Shown one piece after another: positions 5,315 through 14,141 of a stretch of 17,965 nucleotides of DNA. The stretch's first letter is position 1. The number at the start of each line of letters is the position of its first letter. The DNA is from [Leptolyngbya] sp. JSC-1 (lineage in GTDB: Bacteria; Cyanobacteriota; Cyanobacteriia; Elainellales; Elainellaceae). The stretch covers positions 744,589 through 762,553 of the forward strand of contig KL662192.1 of the NCBI GenBank assembly GCA_000733415.1, read 5' to 3'. The notes beneath the pieces are model-generated. The model was not told where the DNA came from. It searched no databases and was given only the letters and a program-made list of their open reading frames with translations. Position numbers and translations under genes: made by a program.

Positions 5315-6196
5315 CTACTTGCTAAAAATTCGTTTGCACATCTGGGCCAAGCATTTAGAGAGATTAAAACGAGCTGGGTTTACTGAAGTTTGGCAAAGTT
5401 TTCGTGCCCGCTGGTAGGTGGCCAGCCCGATGATTTCGATCTGGCTTAAGACAGATGCAGGGAGTTCAATTTGAGAGCGGCCCACTTGCCCTTGCCGAAA
5501 AAAATCAACCATCGGAATATCTTCCCAAAATCCCAAGGCTTCGGTTTCGCTACAAATAGCCCGTTGTTTGACCTGAGTGAAGGCTTGCCGATCGATGGCC
5601 TGTTGGATCTGATCGAGTTCTATAGGTAAATTGATAAACTGCACCAGATGGTGAAGCACTGCGGCAGGGTTTGAGTGTAAATCCTCGTAGGCGACAAATT
5701 GAATCCTATCTACAGGAATACGGCCACCAGTTGTCGGGTGCTTGCTGAGATCTGCGACGAATTGCAAGTAGGATTCAACATGGTTCACCCATTGAGGGAG
5801 ATAGGTTTTGTAGAATCCTAATAGATCGGGGATTGGTCTGGATTGAGTCAGGTTAAGTGCTGAAATATAGCGGTAGTAAGAGTAAAGACAGTCGGCAGGA
5901 TGGCGGAAGATGTAGATAATTCGATGATAGGCTGGGTTGTAAAATTCGTGGGTTTTAATGATACGGGGCCAAATAGCAGTAACAGGATTTTGATCCCAGG
6001 TCCGGATATCGACTTTGTAGACATCCGGAATCAAATTTTTGATCTGACTGGGGTCAATGCCCTGATTTTGCTGCAGCAGATCGCTGAGCAGGAGCCTCAT
6101 CCAGGTGTTGCCTGAACGTGGGTAAGAAGCCAGAAAAATGTCACTCGCTCGAAAGTGCTCGGCGTTGCTTCGATATTGCTCGGAGGTTGCAAACAT
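5315..6196 (-). CDS. Sulfotransferase, PAPS-dependent, class 1
   Basis: This 293-aa enzyme should transfer sulfate from PAPS to an acceptor, probably a sugar hydroxyl given its neighbours. It shows the 5'-phosphosulfate loop YPRSGNTW (residues 25-32), KTHEF with the likely catalytic His83, the 3'-phosphate motif FRHPADCLYSYY (97-108, R98 and S106), AYEDL (169-173), and FRQGQVGRSQ (233-242), which occupies the place of the RKGxxGDW element. Thus it looks complete and active. The start at 6196 has AAAGGAA directly upstream, so it is well supported. It sits between gmd and fcl, which suggests that L-fucose or a fucose-containing glycan is the acceptor; this is inference. Its sequence class differs from the sulfotransferase at 13198. 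Confidence 0.88.
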   Translation of the reverse strand: MFATSEQYRSNAEHFRASDIFLASYPRSGNTWMRLLLSDLLQQNQGIDPSQIKNLIPDVYKVDIRTWDQNPVTAIWPRIIKTHEFYNPAYHRIIYIFRHPADCLYSYYRYISALNLTQSRPIPDLLGFYKTYLPQWVNHVESYLQFVADLSKHPTTGGRIPVDRIQFVAYEDLHSNPAAVLHHLVQFINLPIELDQIQQAIDRQAFTQVKQRAICSETEALGFWEDIPMVDFFRQGQVGRSQIELPASVLSQIEIIGLATYQRARKLCQTSVNPARFNLSKCLAQMCKRIFSK

Positions 6197-6244
6197 TTCC
6201 TTTGCCGTGAATGGACTGAATCAGCTTCGCTCCCTTACTTGCCA

Positions 6245-6275
6245 ACTATAAAAACTGCATTCCCCGTGATGACAA
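6245..6275 (-). promoter_or_regulatory. Weak candidate promoter upstream of the class 1 sulfotransferase
   Basis: On the minus strand TTGTCA (6270-6275) is followed, 19 nt later, by TATAGT (6245-6250), about 48 bp before the ATG at 6196. The spacer is longer than ideal. It could give the sulfotransferase and fcl transcription independent of gmd within the 149-bp gap. Evidence is motif matching only. Confidence 0.25.
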
Positions 6276-6345
6276 CTGCAAGCAAATAGCTCGAAAGTTG
6301 AAGACGGGGCAAAATCAAATATAGCAGCCAATCGGTCTACTACTT

Positions 6346-7422
6346 CTAAAACACTGTACCAAGCGATTGACGCACAGTGGCCATGTCAGCGATGGGCTGA
6401 ACGACGCTGCCATTCAGGGGAATTAAACCAACTGCTTTCAGGTCGGCTTCCACCATGATTTGAACTAACTGCTCAAAGGTAACAGAGGGTTCCCAGCCCA
6501 GTTTTTGTTTGGCTTTGCTGGGGTCACCAATCAGCAGGTCTACTTCGGCAGGGCGGAGATAGCGCTCGTCAAATTCGACATAGTCTTGCCAGTTGAGGTT
6601 GACATAGCCGAAGGCATGATCGAGAAATTCTTTAATCGAATGGGTCTCGCCGGTAGCAATCACGTAATCATCTGGCTGGTCTTGTTGCAGCATCAGCCAC
6701 ATGGCCCGGACGTAGTCTTTGGCATAGCCCCAGTCGCGTTTGGAGTCTAAATTACCCATGTAGAGATTTTTCTGTTGTCCGGCAACAATCCGAGCCACGG
6801 CACGGGTAATTTTGCGGGTTACGAAGGTTTCACCACGTCGGGGAGATTCGTGATTAAACAGAATGCCGTTGCAGGCAAATAGTCCATAAGATTCGCGGTA
6901 GTTGACGGTTTGCCAGTGGGCGTAGACTTTGGCGCAGGCGTAGGGGCTGCGGGGGTAGAAGGGGGTGGTTTCTTTCTGAGGTACTTCCTGAACCAAGCCA
7001 AACATCTCGGAGGAGCCAGCTTGGTAGAAACGAACCTGGATGCCTGTGCGCTGTTGGTAGTCGCGAATCGCTTCCAGAAGGCGGAGGGTGCCCATACCTA
7101 CAGAGTCTACGGTATATTCAGGAGAATCGAAGCTGACGCGGACATGGGATTGGGCACCGAGGTTATAGATTTCGGTGGGTTGGATTTCTTCCAGGAGGCG
7201 GCGCAGGGTGGTGCCATCGGTTAGGTCACCGTAATGGAGGCGAAGATGAGCATTGGGATCGTGGGGGTCTTCGTAGATGTGATCAATGCGATCGGTGTTG
7301 AAGGTGGAGGTGCGACGGATGATGCCGTGGACTTCATAGCCCTGTTCGAGCAGAAATTCGCTGAGGTAAGAACCGTCTTGTCCAGTAATGCCGGTGATGA
7401 GTGCGCGTTTGGGATGAGTCAT
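6346..7422 (-). CDS. gmd: GDP-mannose 4,6-dehydratase
   Basis: This NADP-dependent extended SDR makes GDP-4-keto-6-deoxy-D-mannose from GDP-D-mannose, the first step to GDP-L-fucose. At 358 aa it is full length. The glycine motif GITGQDG is at residues 11-17, RRTSTFNTDRIDHIY covers the nucleotide-binding loop, AGSSEMFG gives the catalytic S138 and E139 region, and Y161-x3-K165 lies in SPYACAKVYAHW. NHESPRRGETFVTRKI is the expected substrate-binding segment. The start at 7422 gives the usual MTHPKRALITGITGQDG N-terminus. It lies 49 bp after the FkbM methyltransferase gene. Sampled lines are GC-richer than the genes just upstream in the cluster. fcl follows after one intervening sulfotransferase gene. 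Confidence 0.97.
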   Translation of the reverse strand: MTHPKRALITGITGQDGSYLSEFLLEQGYEVHGIIRRTSTFNTDRIDHIYEDPHDPNAHLRLHYGDLTDGTTLRRLLEEIQPTEIYNLGAQSHVRVSFDSPEYTVDSVGMGTLRLLEAIRDYQQRTGIQVRFYQAGSSEMFGLVQEVPQKETTPFYPRSPYACAKVYAHWQTVNYRESYGLFACNGILFNHESPRRGETFVTRKITRAVARIVAGQQKNLYMGNLDSKRDWGYAKDYVRAMWLMLQQDQPDDYVIATGETHSIKEFLDHAFGYVNLNWQDYVEFDERYLRPAEVDLLIGDPSKAKQKLGWEPSVTFEQLVQIMVEADLKAVGLIPLNGSVVQPIADMATVRQSLGTVF

Positions 7423-7471
7423 GGGATCTTTGTTAGGTAGCTATTGTCTTAGTAACTGAACATTACTTCAT

Positions 7472-8128
7472 TTACTGCCAGTTGTGAAATTTCCTTAAGT
7501 CGCTGTCTTCTTTAACAAATGCAATATTAATTTGACCAAGTGCACCATCAAAAGGTCTGATCTTATAGTGAATAAAATCATAGACAACAAACCCTTTCTG
7601 GTACATATATGAAATCATGTTACTGACTGTATTATCTTTATACTCTCCACAAACATTGAAAAGTTGCGATTCCATAATAATCATATCCACCACCTCTAGT
7701 ATGTTCGTTGCACCCTTGATCACGTCAATATCGCTACCCTGACAATCAGTTTTTAAGAGGACTGGATTCTTCAAGGTTTTGGTTTGCAGTAGATGGTCTA
7801 AGGTATCAACCTTTACCTTACGAATTTTCTCGAGATTGCTAACCTTCGTAAATTTTAGAGACGAAGTATCGTGTTGATCAGGGACAAAAAATGAGGCTTC
7901 ACCCTGATAATCAGATAAAGCAAGCAAGTGATACTCTGCTCTTAGTTTTTTACATAATAATTTTAAGCGCTCTTCTAACTCGTCTAGTGGTTCAACGAGA
8001 ATATAGTATGCATCTGGATAGCTGTCATAGATTTCTGGGGTTCCATATGAAACACCAACATCAATAATGGTTTCAGGAGCAAAATTTAAAGAACGGAGAT
8101 GAAGAAAAAACTCAGAGAAGTTACGCAT
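7472..8128 (-). CDS. FkbM-family SAM-dependent methyltransferase
   Basis: This 218-aa enzyme probably O-methylates a sugar or a related hydroxyl. The SAM-binding motif I is IIDVGVSYGTPEIY (residues 21-34), with the acidic VEP (45-47) after the next strand. KTDCQGSDIDVIKG (126-139) is the signature segment of FkbM proteins, here in the Gln form rather than the more common Glu form. MIIMESQLF follows. Length is normal. The start at 8128 is the first ATG that leaves the fold intact; no strong Shine-Dalgarno is seen. Its DNA is AT-rich compared with gmd. Context suggests a decoration step for the cluster's glycan; the exact acceptor cannot be told. Confidence 0.88.
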   Translation of the reverse strand: MRNFSEFFLHLRSLNFAPETIIDVGVSYGTPEIYDSYPDAYYILVEPLDELEERLKLLCKKLRAEYHLLALSDYQGEASFFVPDQHDTSSLKFTKVSNLEKIRKVKVDTLDHLLQTKTLKNPVLLKTDCQGSDIDVIKGATNILEVVDMIIMESQLFNVCGEYKDNTVSNMISYMYQKGFVVYDFIHYKIRPFDGALGQINIAFVKEDSDLRKFHNWQ

Positions 8129-8257
8129 GGATTCAAGTTAGTAAAAGGTAATTCGACAAGTATTACGAAGAGTACGGCTTCCCTTCTAAAAATCGTTTAC
8201 AACATCAAGGCCCAGAAGTTTTGAAGCGAGAAATAAAACGAAAAAGGCTGAAACTCG

Positions 8258-9418
8258 TTAAACTGGTTGTAGTTGTATAACTTCATGGGCGTGAGCAATT
8301 GCATTCTCACCGAAAATTTCCAAGTATCTTCTCATTAATATATCACGCGTAGTTGCATAAGCAGAAAAGTCGGGATTAGCTGCATCTTTCAGTGCCTGTA
8401 CATCTTGAGCATCTAGGAAGTCATCTAAACTAATTCTTGGAAGTGACATGGTTTCAGCCAATTCTTGAGTCCTAGCATCATGAGTTATCCATATCGCAGG
8501 AGTTCCTGCCTGAAAAGGCACCATATTTCCATGCAGCCTTAAACCAACAGAAAGATCAAATCGACTAGCATCCTCCAACCACTGATCTACATCAAAGTAG
8601 ATGCGGAAACAGGAATAGGCAAATTTTCTAAAATCTTCTGCACTCATCTCCGGCGTGAGAGCATTACATAAACTCAGAGTTAGCTTCTCTAAATCTGATT
8701 CTGGAAGTTGATAACTATTCAAAGCTCTCATCATTTTGAAAAAAGGTTCAACGGATTGAAGAATATAAACTCCTCCATGTTGTTGAATCAAAGTGATGAG
8801 TTTTCTCTCAGCTTCCCTCTTCAAAGCGCTCTTGGGCCAAGGCTCGTCTCCCGTCACAGACAGTACATTACTGCTCTGCAAAAACTTTTTCTCCAAAATA
8901 TTAGGCAAATTAGGATCGAAATTGAGGAAGTTACTAGGGCAGCCAATTACTGCTGTATTCTTAACCCCCATGCCTTCAAGTATTTCAGCAGAGTAAGGTC
9001 CACGAACACCAATCGTCCTACATCTTTCCTTAAAAATGTCTAACAGCCTTTGGGTACCTGGTAATAGTTCAAAGCTTTTCTTACTGTAGTCATCAGCTTG
9101 GGCACCAAGACCTAGAACAACAAGTGGCAAATCCACCTTCTCGAGAAAATTAGCCATACTAGTAAAGTCTGCACCTTCACGGACGAAGTTTGCAGCAGGG
9201 ATAACAATTACGCGACAAGTTTCTCTAACTTTGTCAGGATCCCACGGTAATTCTGAACCAATGATAATCCGCTCATCGTAGATCGCATTATAAACGGCAT
9301 ACTGGAATACCAGATTGCCAGTATTCATTCCAGTTGCTTGCAACAATTCCTGATTTTTCAACTGAAAGGTTTTTGGTATTTTTCCAACAGTGCCAATGAT
9401 TCCAACATGCTTCTGCAT
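8258..9418 (-). CDS. Polysaccharide pyruvyl transferase family protein
   Basis: Members of this family move a pyruvate ketal from phosphoenolpyruvate onto a sugar of an exopolysaccharide or cell-wall glycan. The 386-aa protein shows the N-terminal MNTGNLVFQYAVYNAI (31-46), VLGLGAQ (101-107), GVRGPYSAEILEGMGV (137-152) and the signature SVGLRLHGNMVPFQAGTPAI (290-309) containing His296. It is somewhat longer than minimal family members and lacks a signal peptide, so it should act in the cytoplasm on lipid-linked or nucleotide-linked intermediates. Its start at 9418 has GAGGAT about 12 nt upstream. It lies 66 bp after the TPR-glycosyltransferase gene and belongs to the same minus-strand run. Some family members have other roles (for example CsaB-like), so the donor remains an inference. 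Confidence 0.85.
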   Translation of the reverse strand: MQKHVGIIGTVGKIPKTFQLKNQELLQATGMNTGNLVFQYAVYNAIYDERIIIGSELPWDPDKVRETCRVIVIPAANFVREGADFTSMANFLEKVDLPLVVLGLGAQADDYSKKSFELLPGTQRLLDIFKERCRTIGVRGPYSAEILEGMGVKNTAVIGCPSNFLNFDPNLPNILEKKFLQSSNVLSVTGDEPWPKSALKREAERKLITLIQQHGGVYILQSVEPFFKMMRALNSYQLPESDLEKLTLSLCNALTPEMSAEDFRKFAYSCFRIYFDVDQWLEDASRFDLSVGLRLHGNMVPFQAGTPAIWITHDARTQELAETMSLPRISLDDFLDAQDVQALKDAANPDFSAYATTRDILMRRYLEIFGENAIAHAHEVIQLQPV

Positions 9419-9484
9419 AGAGTAAGATCCTCAGGATAGATACTAGGGAAAAGATAGAGAAACTTGTAATCCAAACAAAATCCT

Positions 9485-12400
9485 TCAAGAAACAGCTTTC
9501 TGTGACTTTAATCCCGAGCTGTGTTGCATCATCTTGCCTAAGTCTAATGTATAAGAATGAGGACAGATCGCCATATCTTTCTGCAACAGCCTACAATATC
9601 GGTCTGCGATTTGCTGTTCTAATTTCTCCTTATTACTAAATCTGCGATTGTGAGAAGTTGGATTTTCCAGATATAGACCGAGCGGTTCATCAATCAGCAT
9701 AAAGTTTGTACCTTGAGAAGCACACCTTAACCAAAACTCCCAATCGCAGCTTGTACCGTAGGTATGTTCATCAAAATAGCCAAATTTATTGTGTAACTGT
9801 CGTCTCCACACAGGCATGCAATGCGCAATATTCTGGGATTCAATCTTTCCATTCTGCTCTACAAACAGACTATTGACATCATAAAATTTTGGAAAACCTA
9901 CAAACCAAATATCGTGAGCAGAACTATTTTCCCAGAATTCATTCTTTCCGTAAGTTACGTATAGTGCAGATGAAGCAACATCTACATCAGGATGTTCATC
10001 TAAAGCGGATACCAGAACCTCCAAATGCTGCGGTGCTCGTCGATCATCCAAATTTGCATTAGTAACATATTCACCGCTCCCCATCATAATAGCCATATTC
10101 CAAGAATCATACAAACCAGGATCATGATCCAGTCTTTCATATCTAATATTTCTATAGCGCTCCATGTATCTTTTTATCACTGGCTCTTCATTACCTGGAG
10201 AGTTAGGATTGATTATGATCAATTCACACCTACCAAACATAGTTTGTCGGGTAATATCCTCCAAAAAATGTTCGATATACTCATCTCCTTTGAACATGGA
10301 CGTTACGATCGTCACTACAGGTTTCGAGTATGCTTCCAACTCCGACCAAAGCCAATCTCTAAATTTGCTAGATTCATCAATTTTTTGTTCCACATAGGGT
10401 CCTAGAGCTTCGCAAACTGATATGAAACACTCCAAAGGCTCTTGAAACGGCGCAAAGCGAATTGCGCGCTTAACATACTCAAGTTTCCCTATTATGTCTT
10501 CTACTTTTTGAGCAGTTTGTAGTGAAACCTCGTAAAGTGTTGGTCTATACTTCAAATCTTCGTAGGCTAAAAACTTAAGCTGTCTCTCGCCTTGAGGATA
10601 TTTGAATAAAAACTTTCGACTCTCATTGTCCAGCAAATTTTGAGAAGCCAGCTTTCCTATCGTCTCTTCATCAAGATCAAGAATAAGATTCTCGGAAACA
10701 GATAGCACACTAGTATCCATCCTAATATTCTTACTGCTGATCTGTCGCATAGAATTTTGGTCTGGATACCAGTCAGGTAAAATAATTAACCGGGGATTGG
10801 CTAGAAACCTAATGAACTCCCTGATTTTATCATTGACTAATCCCTCCCTAATACACAGATTCTTAGCCACTTTATTAGTCAATCCAAGCAGGATATAGAG
10901 GCAATAGATAAGCTGATCTTCATTTAGCGCAGCTTGTTGAATAATTACACTATACGCGCATTTATTCTCGGAAAGATTTACATAATTAGTTAGGAAAAGA
11001 TCAAATCTAGAGATCGATTCAAACTTTCTCGTCCGAAGTAGATATTCTAACTTTGCATGATCTAAAGCCAGAGCACCAAAACCCAATCTCCAACACAAAA
11101 GCTCCCGTGCAGCATAATCTTCTGCGTCCTGCATCGTAAAAACTGGAACCTGATGATAAGACTCATGACTTTGCTTACAAATAAACTGCTTCCCAATCCC
11201 TTCATGCTCAGTTTTTTGGCTTGTAAGCTTAAAATCAAGCATTTGCCTGTCCTGGTTCCAATCAGGCATCATCAAAGCGATAAAGCGATTCTTCTGATTA
11301 TTAAAACTAGGTGATTGTCTCAATTGATCGTATCCGTACTTACCAGAAGTTCGAAATTGATGAACTAGCCTGTCTTCATCAGTATGTTTCATATGGTTGA
11401 GAGTTTCAGGAACTAAATCCAATCTTTGATACCCTCTCTCTTCTAATCTTTGATACAGATCAGTATCATCCCAACCATAAGTCGTGATCCATTCATTGAA
11501 GCCATTAACATTAAAGTATGTGCTTCTATGTAGGAAGAAACAGCCATTGATGTATGCTTGATCTGCCTGAGTTAACCTCCAGTTTCCCGCTAAAAAACCT
11601 CCTTCTCGTAGGATGTTCCTCTCTAGAAAATCTGGTGAGATTTCAATATCTGCATCAAGTTTGAGGATCCTGCTTCGTGTGGTTAGTCGAGCAGCCAAAT
11701 TAAAAGCATGAGACAAAATCCATTTCTCCTGATTGACCACCCTGACAATTACAATCCTGGAATCAGCGATATCAGATAACGAAGATGAGACTGGCTCATC
11801 AGAACTCCAATCCACAATTACGATTTCATCAATTCCCCTGCACCGGAGCCAAGTTTGAACTGCTTTTCGCAAATTAGAATTCCGGTTCATGCAGCAGGTA
11901 AATATTGAAGTTCCTTCTACAGGCTCCAATTGCCGATTCCACTCATTCAAGCTTGGAATTTCAGCACTATAATCCATCTGTTCTATCAAAAAATTTAGAC
12001 CAGATGTCATTTGAGCTTCTTGCTGTAGGGTATGTAAGTATTCTCTTAAAGATACCTCTCCTGGATGCTGCTCAGCTCCTTGCTGACCGATCGCGATTGC
12101 CTCTTCTAAATTTTTTTGGTGGTAAACTAACTTTAGTAAAGTCTCATAAATCCATGCCGGTTGCTGAGGCTCTAACTCAATCACTTTACGAAAGCTGACA
12201 ATCGCGCCCGGAGCATCGCCAATCCTCTCCTGGGCTACTCCTAACTCACGATACAAGACCGCATCATTAGAATGCGTTTTTACTGCGGTTTGATAAGTTC
12301 CAATTGCCTCTTCCCATTTCTGCTGTTTTGAGAAAGCATAACCCAGACCAATATAGACCTCAGCAGAATCAGAACCTAGACGAATGGCTTCTTGAAGTGC

Positions 12401-13075
12401 AGTAACAGCATCGTTCCATTCCTCTAACTGTAGCAAGGCCCTACCTAGATTCCAATGAGTCCAAACATAGGACGAATTTAATTCAGCAGTTCTACGATAA
12501 GCAGCAACAGCTGCCTGATAGTTTCCTTGCAGTAGAAGATTATCTCCGTAGTCATGATGATAGATAAATTGACCAGGCTCTAGCTCAATTGCCTTCTGAT
12601 AGTATAAATTTGCCGCTTCAAAGCGGTTTTGTTTAGTAAAGGTACGTCCTAGAGAACACTGAGCTTCAGCCAACTGAGGATCTGCTTCAACAGCCTTCTG
12701 CAAAAAATCAGCAGCTTCTTCAATGCGGTTTTGATACAGCAGTGCTCTACCTAAATTGCAGAATAGCCAGGGATCATTAATCTCACTATCAAGCACTTGA
12801 CGATACAAGGCTTCAGCTTGCTTATACTCGCCTTGCAGCATCAAAGCATTTGCCACTTGGTAGCGGTACACCGCTTTTCCAGGTTCTAACTCAGCAGCTT
12901 TTTGATAGTGCTTAAGCGCTTCTTCATAGTTCAGCCGAGCCTGACAAACCTTTCCCCATAGGGCATAGGCTTCTGCACTGCCGGGTTCTGCTGTAGTAGC
13001 TTGTTGAGACAGAAGATATGCCTCGTCCAAATTTCCTTGGCTATACGCAGCGTAAGCTTCAGCTAAGTAATTCAT
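9485..13075 (-). CDS. TPR protein fused to two GT-A glycosyltransferase domains (1196 aa)
   Basis: The N-terminal part (about 1-350) is a stack of roughly nine to ten tetratricopeptide repeats (for example YEEALKHYQKAAELEP, WEEAIGTYQTAV), a protein-binding scaffold. A first GT-A-like domain (about 389-580) starts TSIFTCCMNRNSNLRKAV, has LDADIEISP with D474-A-D476 as metal-binding motif, and GWDDTDLYQRLEERGY (534-549), as in proteins with a galactosyltransferase-type C-terminal element. Residues about 590-915 match nothing I recognise. A second GT2 domain (about 918-1165) has VVTIVTSMFKGDEYIEHFL, NANLDDRR (1007-1013, metal-binding) and SCDWEFWLR (1109-1117, likely catalytic Asp/Glu). So one chain may make two linkages. 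It is a single intact frame, with 122 bp before it and 66 bp after it. Confidence 0.88.
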   Translation of the reverse strand: MNYLAEAYAAYSQGNLDEAYLLSQQATTAEPGSAEAYALWGKVCQARLNYEEALKHYQKAAELEPGKAVYRYQVANALMLQGEYKQAEALYRQVLDSEINDPWLFCNLGRALLYQNRIEEAADFLQKAVEADPQLAEAQCSLGRTFTKQNRFEAANLYYQKAIELEPGQFIYHHDYGDNLLLQGNYQAAVAAYRRTAELNSSYVWTHWNLGRALLQLEEWNDAVTALQEAIRLGSDSAEVYIGLGYAFSKQQKWEEAIGTYQTAVKTHSNDAVLYRELGVAQERIGDAPGAIVSFRKVIELEPQQPAWIYETLLKLVYHQKNLEEAIAIGQQGAEQHPGEVSLREYLHTLQQEAQMTSGLNFLIEQMDYSAEIPSLNEWNRQLEPVEGTSIFTCCMNRNSNLRKAVQTWLRCRGIDEIVIVDWSSDEPVSSSLSDIADSRIVIVRVVNQEKWILSHAFNLAARLTTRSRILKLDADIEISPDFLERNILREGGFLAGNWRLTQADQAYINGCFFLHRSTYFNVNGFNEWITTYGWDDTDLYQRLEERGYQRLDLVPETLNHMKHTDEDRLVHQFRTSGKYGYDQLRQSPSFNNQKNRFIALMMPDWNQDRQMLDFKLTSQKTEHEGIGKQFICKQSHESYHQVPVFTMQDAEDYAARELLCWRLGFGALALDHAKLEYLLRTRKFESISRFDLFLTNYVNLSENKCAYSVIIQQAALNEDQLIYCLYILLGLTNKVAKNLCIREGLVNDKIREFIRFLANPRLIILPDWYPDQNSMRQISSKNIRMDTSVLSVSENLILDLDEETIGKLASQNLLDNESRKFLFKYPQGERQLKFLAYEDLKYRPTLYEVSLQTAQKVEDIIGKLEYVKRAIRFAPFQEPLECFISVCEALGPYVEQKIDESSKFRDWLWSELEAYSKPVVTIVTSMFKGDEYIEHFLEDITRQTMFGRCELIIINPNSPGNEEPVIKRYMERYRNIRYERLDHDPGLYDSWNMAIMMGSGEYVTNANLDDRRAPQHLEVLVSALDEHPDVDVASSALYVTYGKNEFWENSSAHDIWFVGFPKFYDVNSLFVEQNGKIESQNIAHCMPVWRRQLHNKFGYFDEHTYGTSCDWEFWLRCASQGTNFMLIDEPLGLYLENPTSHNRRFSNKEKLEQQIADRYCRLLQKDMAICPHSYTLDLGKMMQHSSGLKSQKAVS

Positions 13076-13197
13076 AGTTCAGGATTTAGCAAGACGTGAG
13101 CAGGATTTCTAAATTTTGATAAACTCTAGAGCTGAGAATTAGTTGTTAAAACCTGATTGAATTACTCTTTTAAAATCTGTTTTTAATAGGCTCTAGA

Positions 13198-13995
13198 TTA
13201 AGTCAATTCGTATCGATACCTAATCAGCACATCTTCCAGCAATTCGCTCAAAATCTCTATCGTGCCTGGCTTTAATTTCTCTTTGTAATCACCAGGTGTC
13301 ACTTTACGTATATGCAAGTCAACATTCTCTCGATTCGGAAAAATATCGTGCCGTTTTGCAATTTCTGTGATTACAGACTCTTCCATTTTCAAACCTAGAA
13401 AAGCCAAGATCTCGCCAATCCACTGATGTTTAGCAAAAATAATATCCTCATAACGGAAAAGCTTAAGATTCTCATCCTCAATTCGAGCATAAGCCCTGAA
13501 GATATCAGCAAATCGCTCAGCATTCTCTAATACATAGCTATCGATATCTACTTCCGATAACTTTTGCCGCAACTGCGCTAGCTGATCGCCCATTGCACCC
13601 TGAGGTAAAGGATGGCTCTTCTTCATCGAGAAATAGTGAGACACCAGAATATCCCTCGGATCCCGAACCAGCAGAATTTTCTTAAAATCCTTGATGTCAA
13701 AATCATTCAGATAGGGTGGGAAATAGCGAAATCCGTAGTAACAGTATCCCTGTTCAACAAACAGTTCGCAGATATCCTCACCAAATCTACCTTCTTCAAT
13801 GCCTTCCTTAAAGGCAGCTTTGGCAATACTGACAGTCGGAATCTCAAGATGCTGACAAATGTCTTCTATGACGTTGTCTTGCAAAACACTGCCAGATTTC
13901 GGAATTGCAAAAACAAAGAAGCTAGCCACATTAGCTGGAGAAGCAATTTCTAGTTTAATCTCCTGTTGGTCCCGTGTATAAATCACCCTTTGCAT
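13198..13995 (-). CDS. Sulfotransferase, PAPS-dependent, class 2
   Basis: This 265-aa protein is a second, distinct sulfotransferase. The PAPS 5'-phosphosulfate loop is IPKSGS (31-36) rather than YPRSGNTW, the 3'-phosphate motif is VRDPRDILVSHYFS (110-123, with R111 and S119), FRYEDI is at 180-185, and IRKVTPGDYKEKLKPGT (229-245) corresponds to the RKGxxGDW element. I do not see the KTH catalytic motif of class 1; GFRYFPPYL (88-96) occupies about that place, so the catalytic residue is unclear. The start at 13995 has TTAGGATAG upstream. It lies between the two large glycosyltransferase genes, which suggests a sugar acceptor different from that of the class 1 enzyme. Confidence 0.82.
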   Translation of the reverse strand: MQRVIYTRDQQEIKLEIASPANVASFFVFAIPKSGSVLQDNVIEDICQHLEIPTVSIAKAAFKEGIEEGRFGEDICELFVEQGYCYYGFRYFPPYLNDFDIKDFKKILLVRDPRDILVSHYFSMKKSHPLPQGAMGDQLAQLRQKLSEVDIDSYVLENAERFADIFRAYARIEDENLKLFRYEDIIFAKHQWIGEILAFLGLKMEESVITEIAKRHDIFPNRENVDLHIRKVTPGDYKEKLKPGTIEILSELLEDVLIRYRYELT

Positions 13996-14141
13996 ATATC
14001 TATCCTAACCACTAGAACATTGACTATTTAAACCGGAAACTGACGCACAAGTAAACCACACCAAAACATCCATTTTTAATCTTCATCTTTGTCCCTCTGT
14101 ATGTAAACTTTGAGAACTACTAAAACTCAGAATAGAGCTAT

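Noticed and set aside
10025..10405. 126-codon plus-strand frame opposite the TPR-glycosyltransferase
   Set aside because: It is antisense to conserved GT2 motifs (NLDDR and others) and has no domain-like content.
13076..13197. Inter-gene gaps in the minus-strand cluster searched for small RNAs or tRNAs
   Set aside because: The gaps (49-149 bp) are AT-rich without cloverleaf or strong terminator structure; nothing could be supported beyond a weak promoter candidate at 6245-6275.
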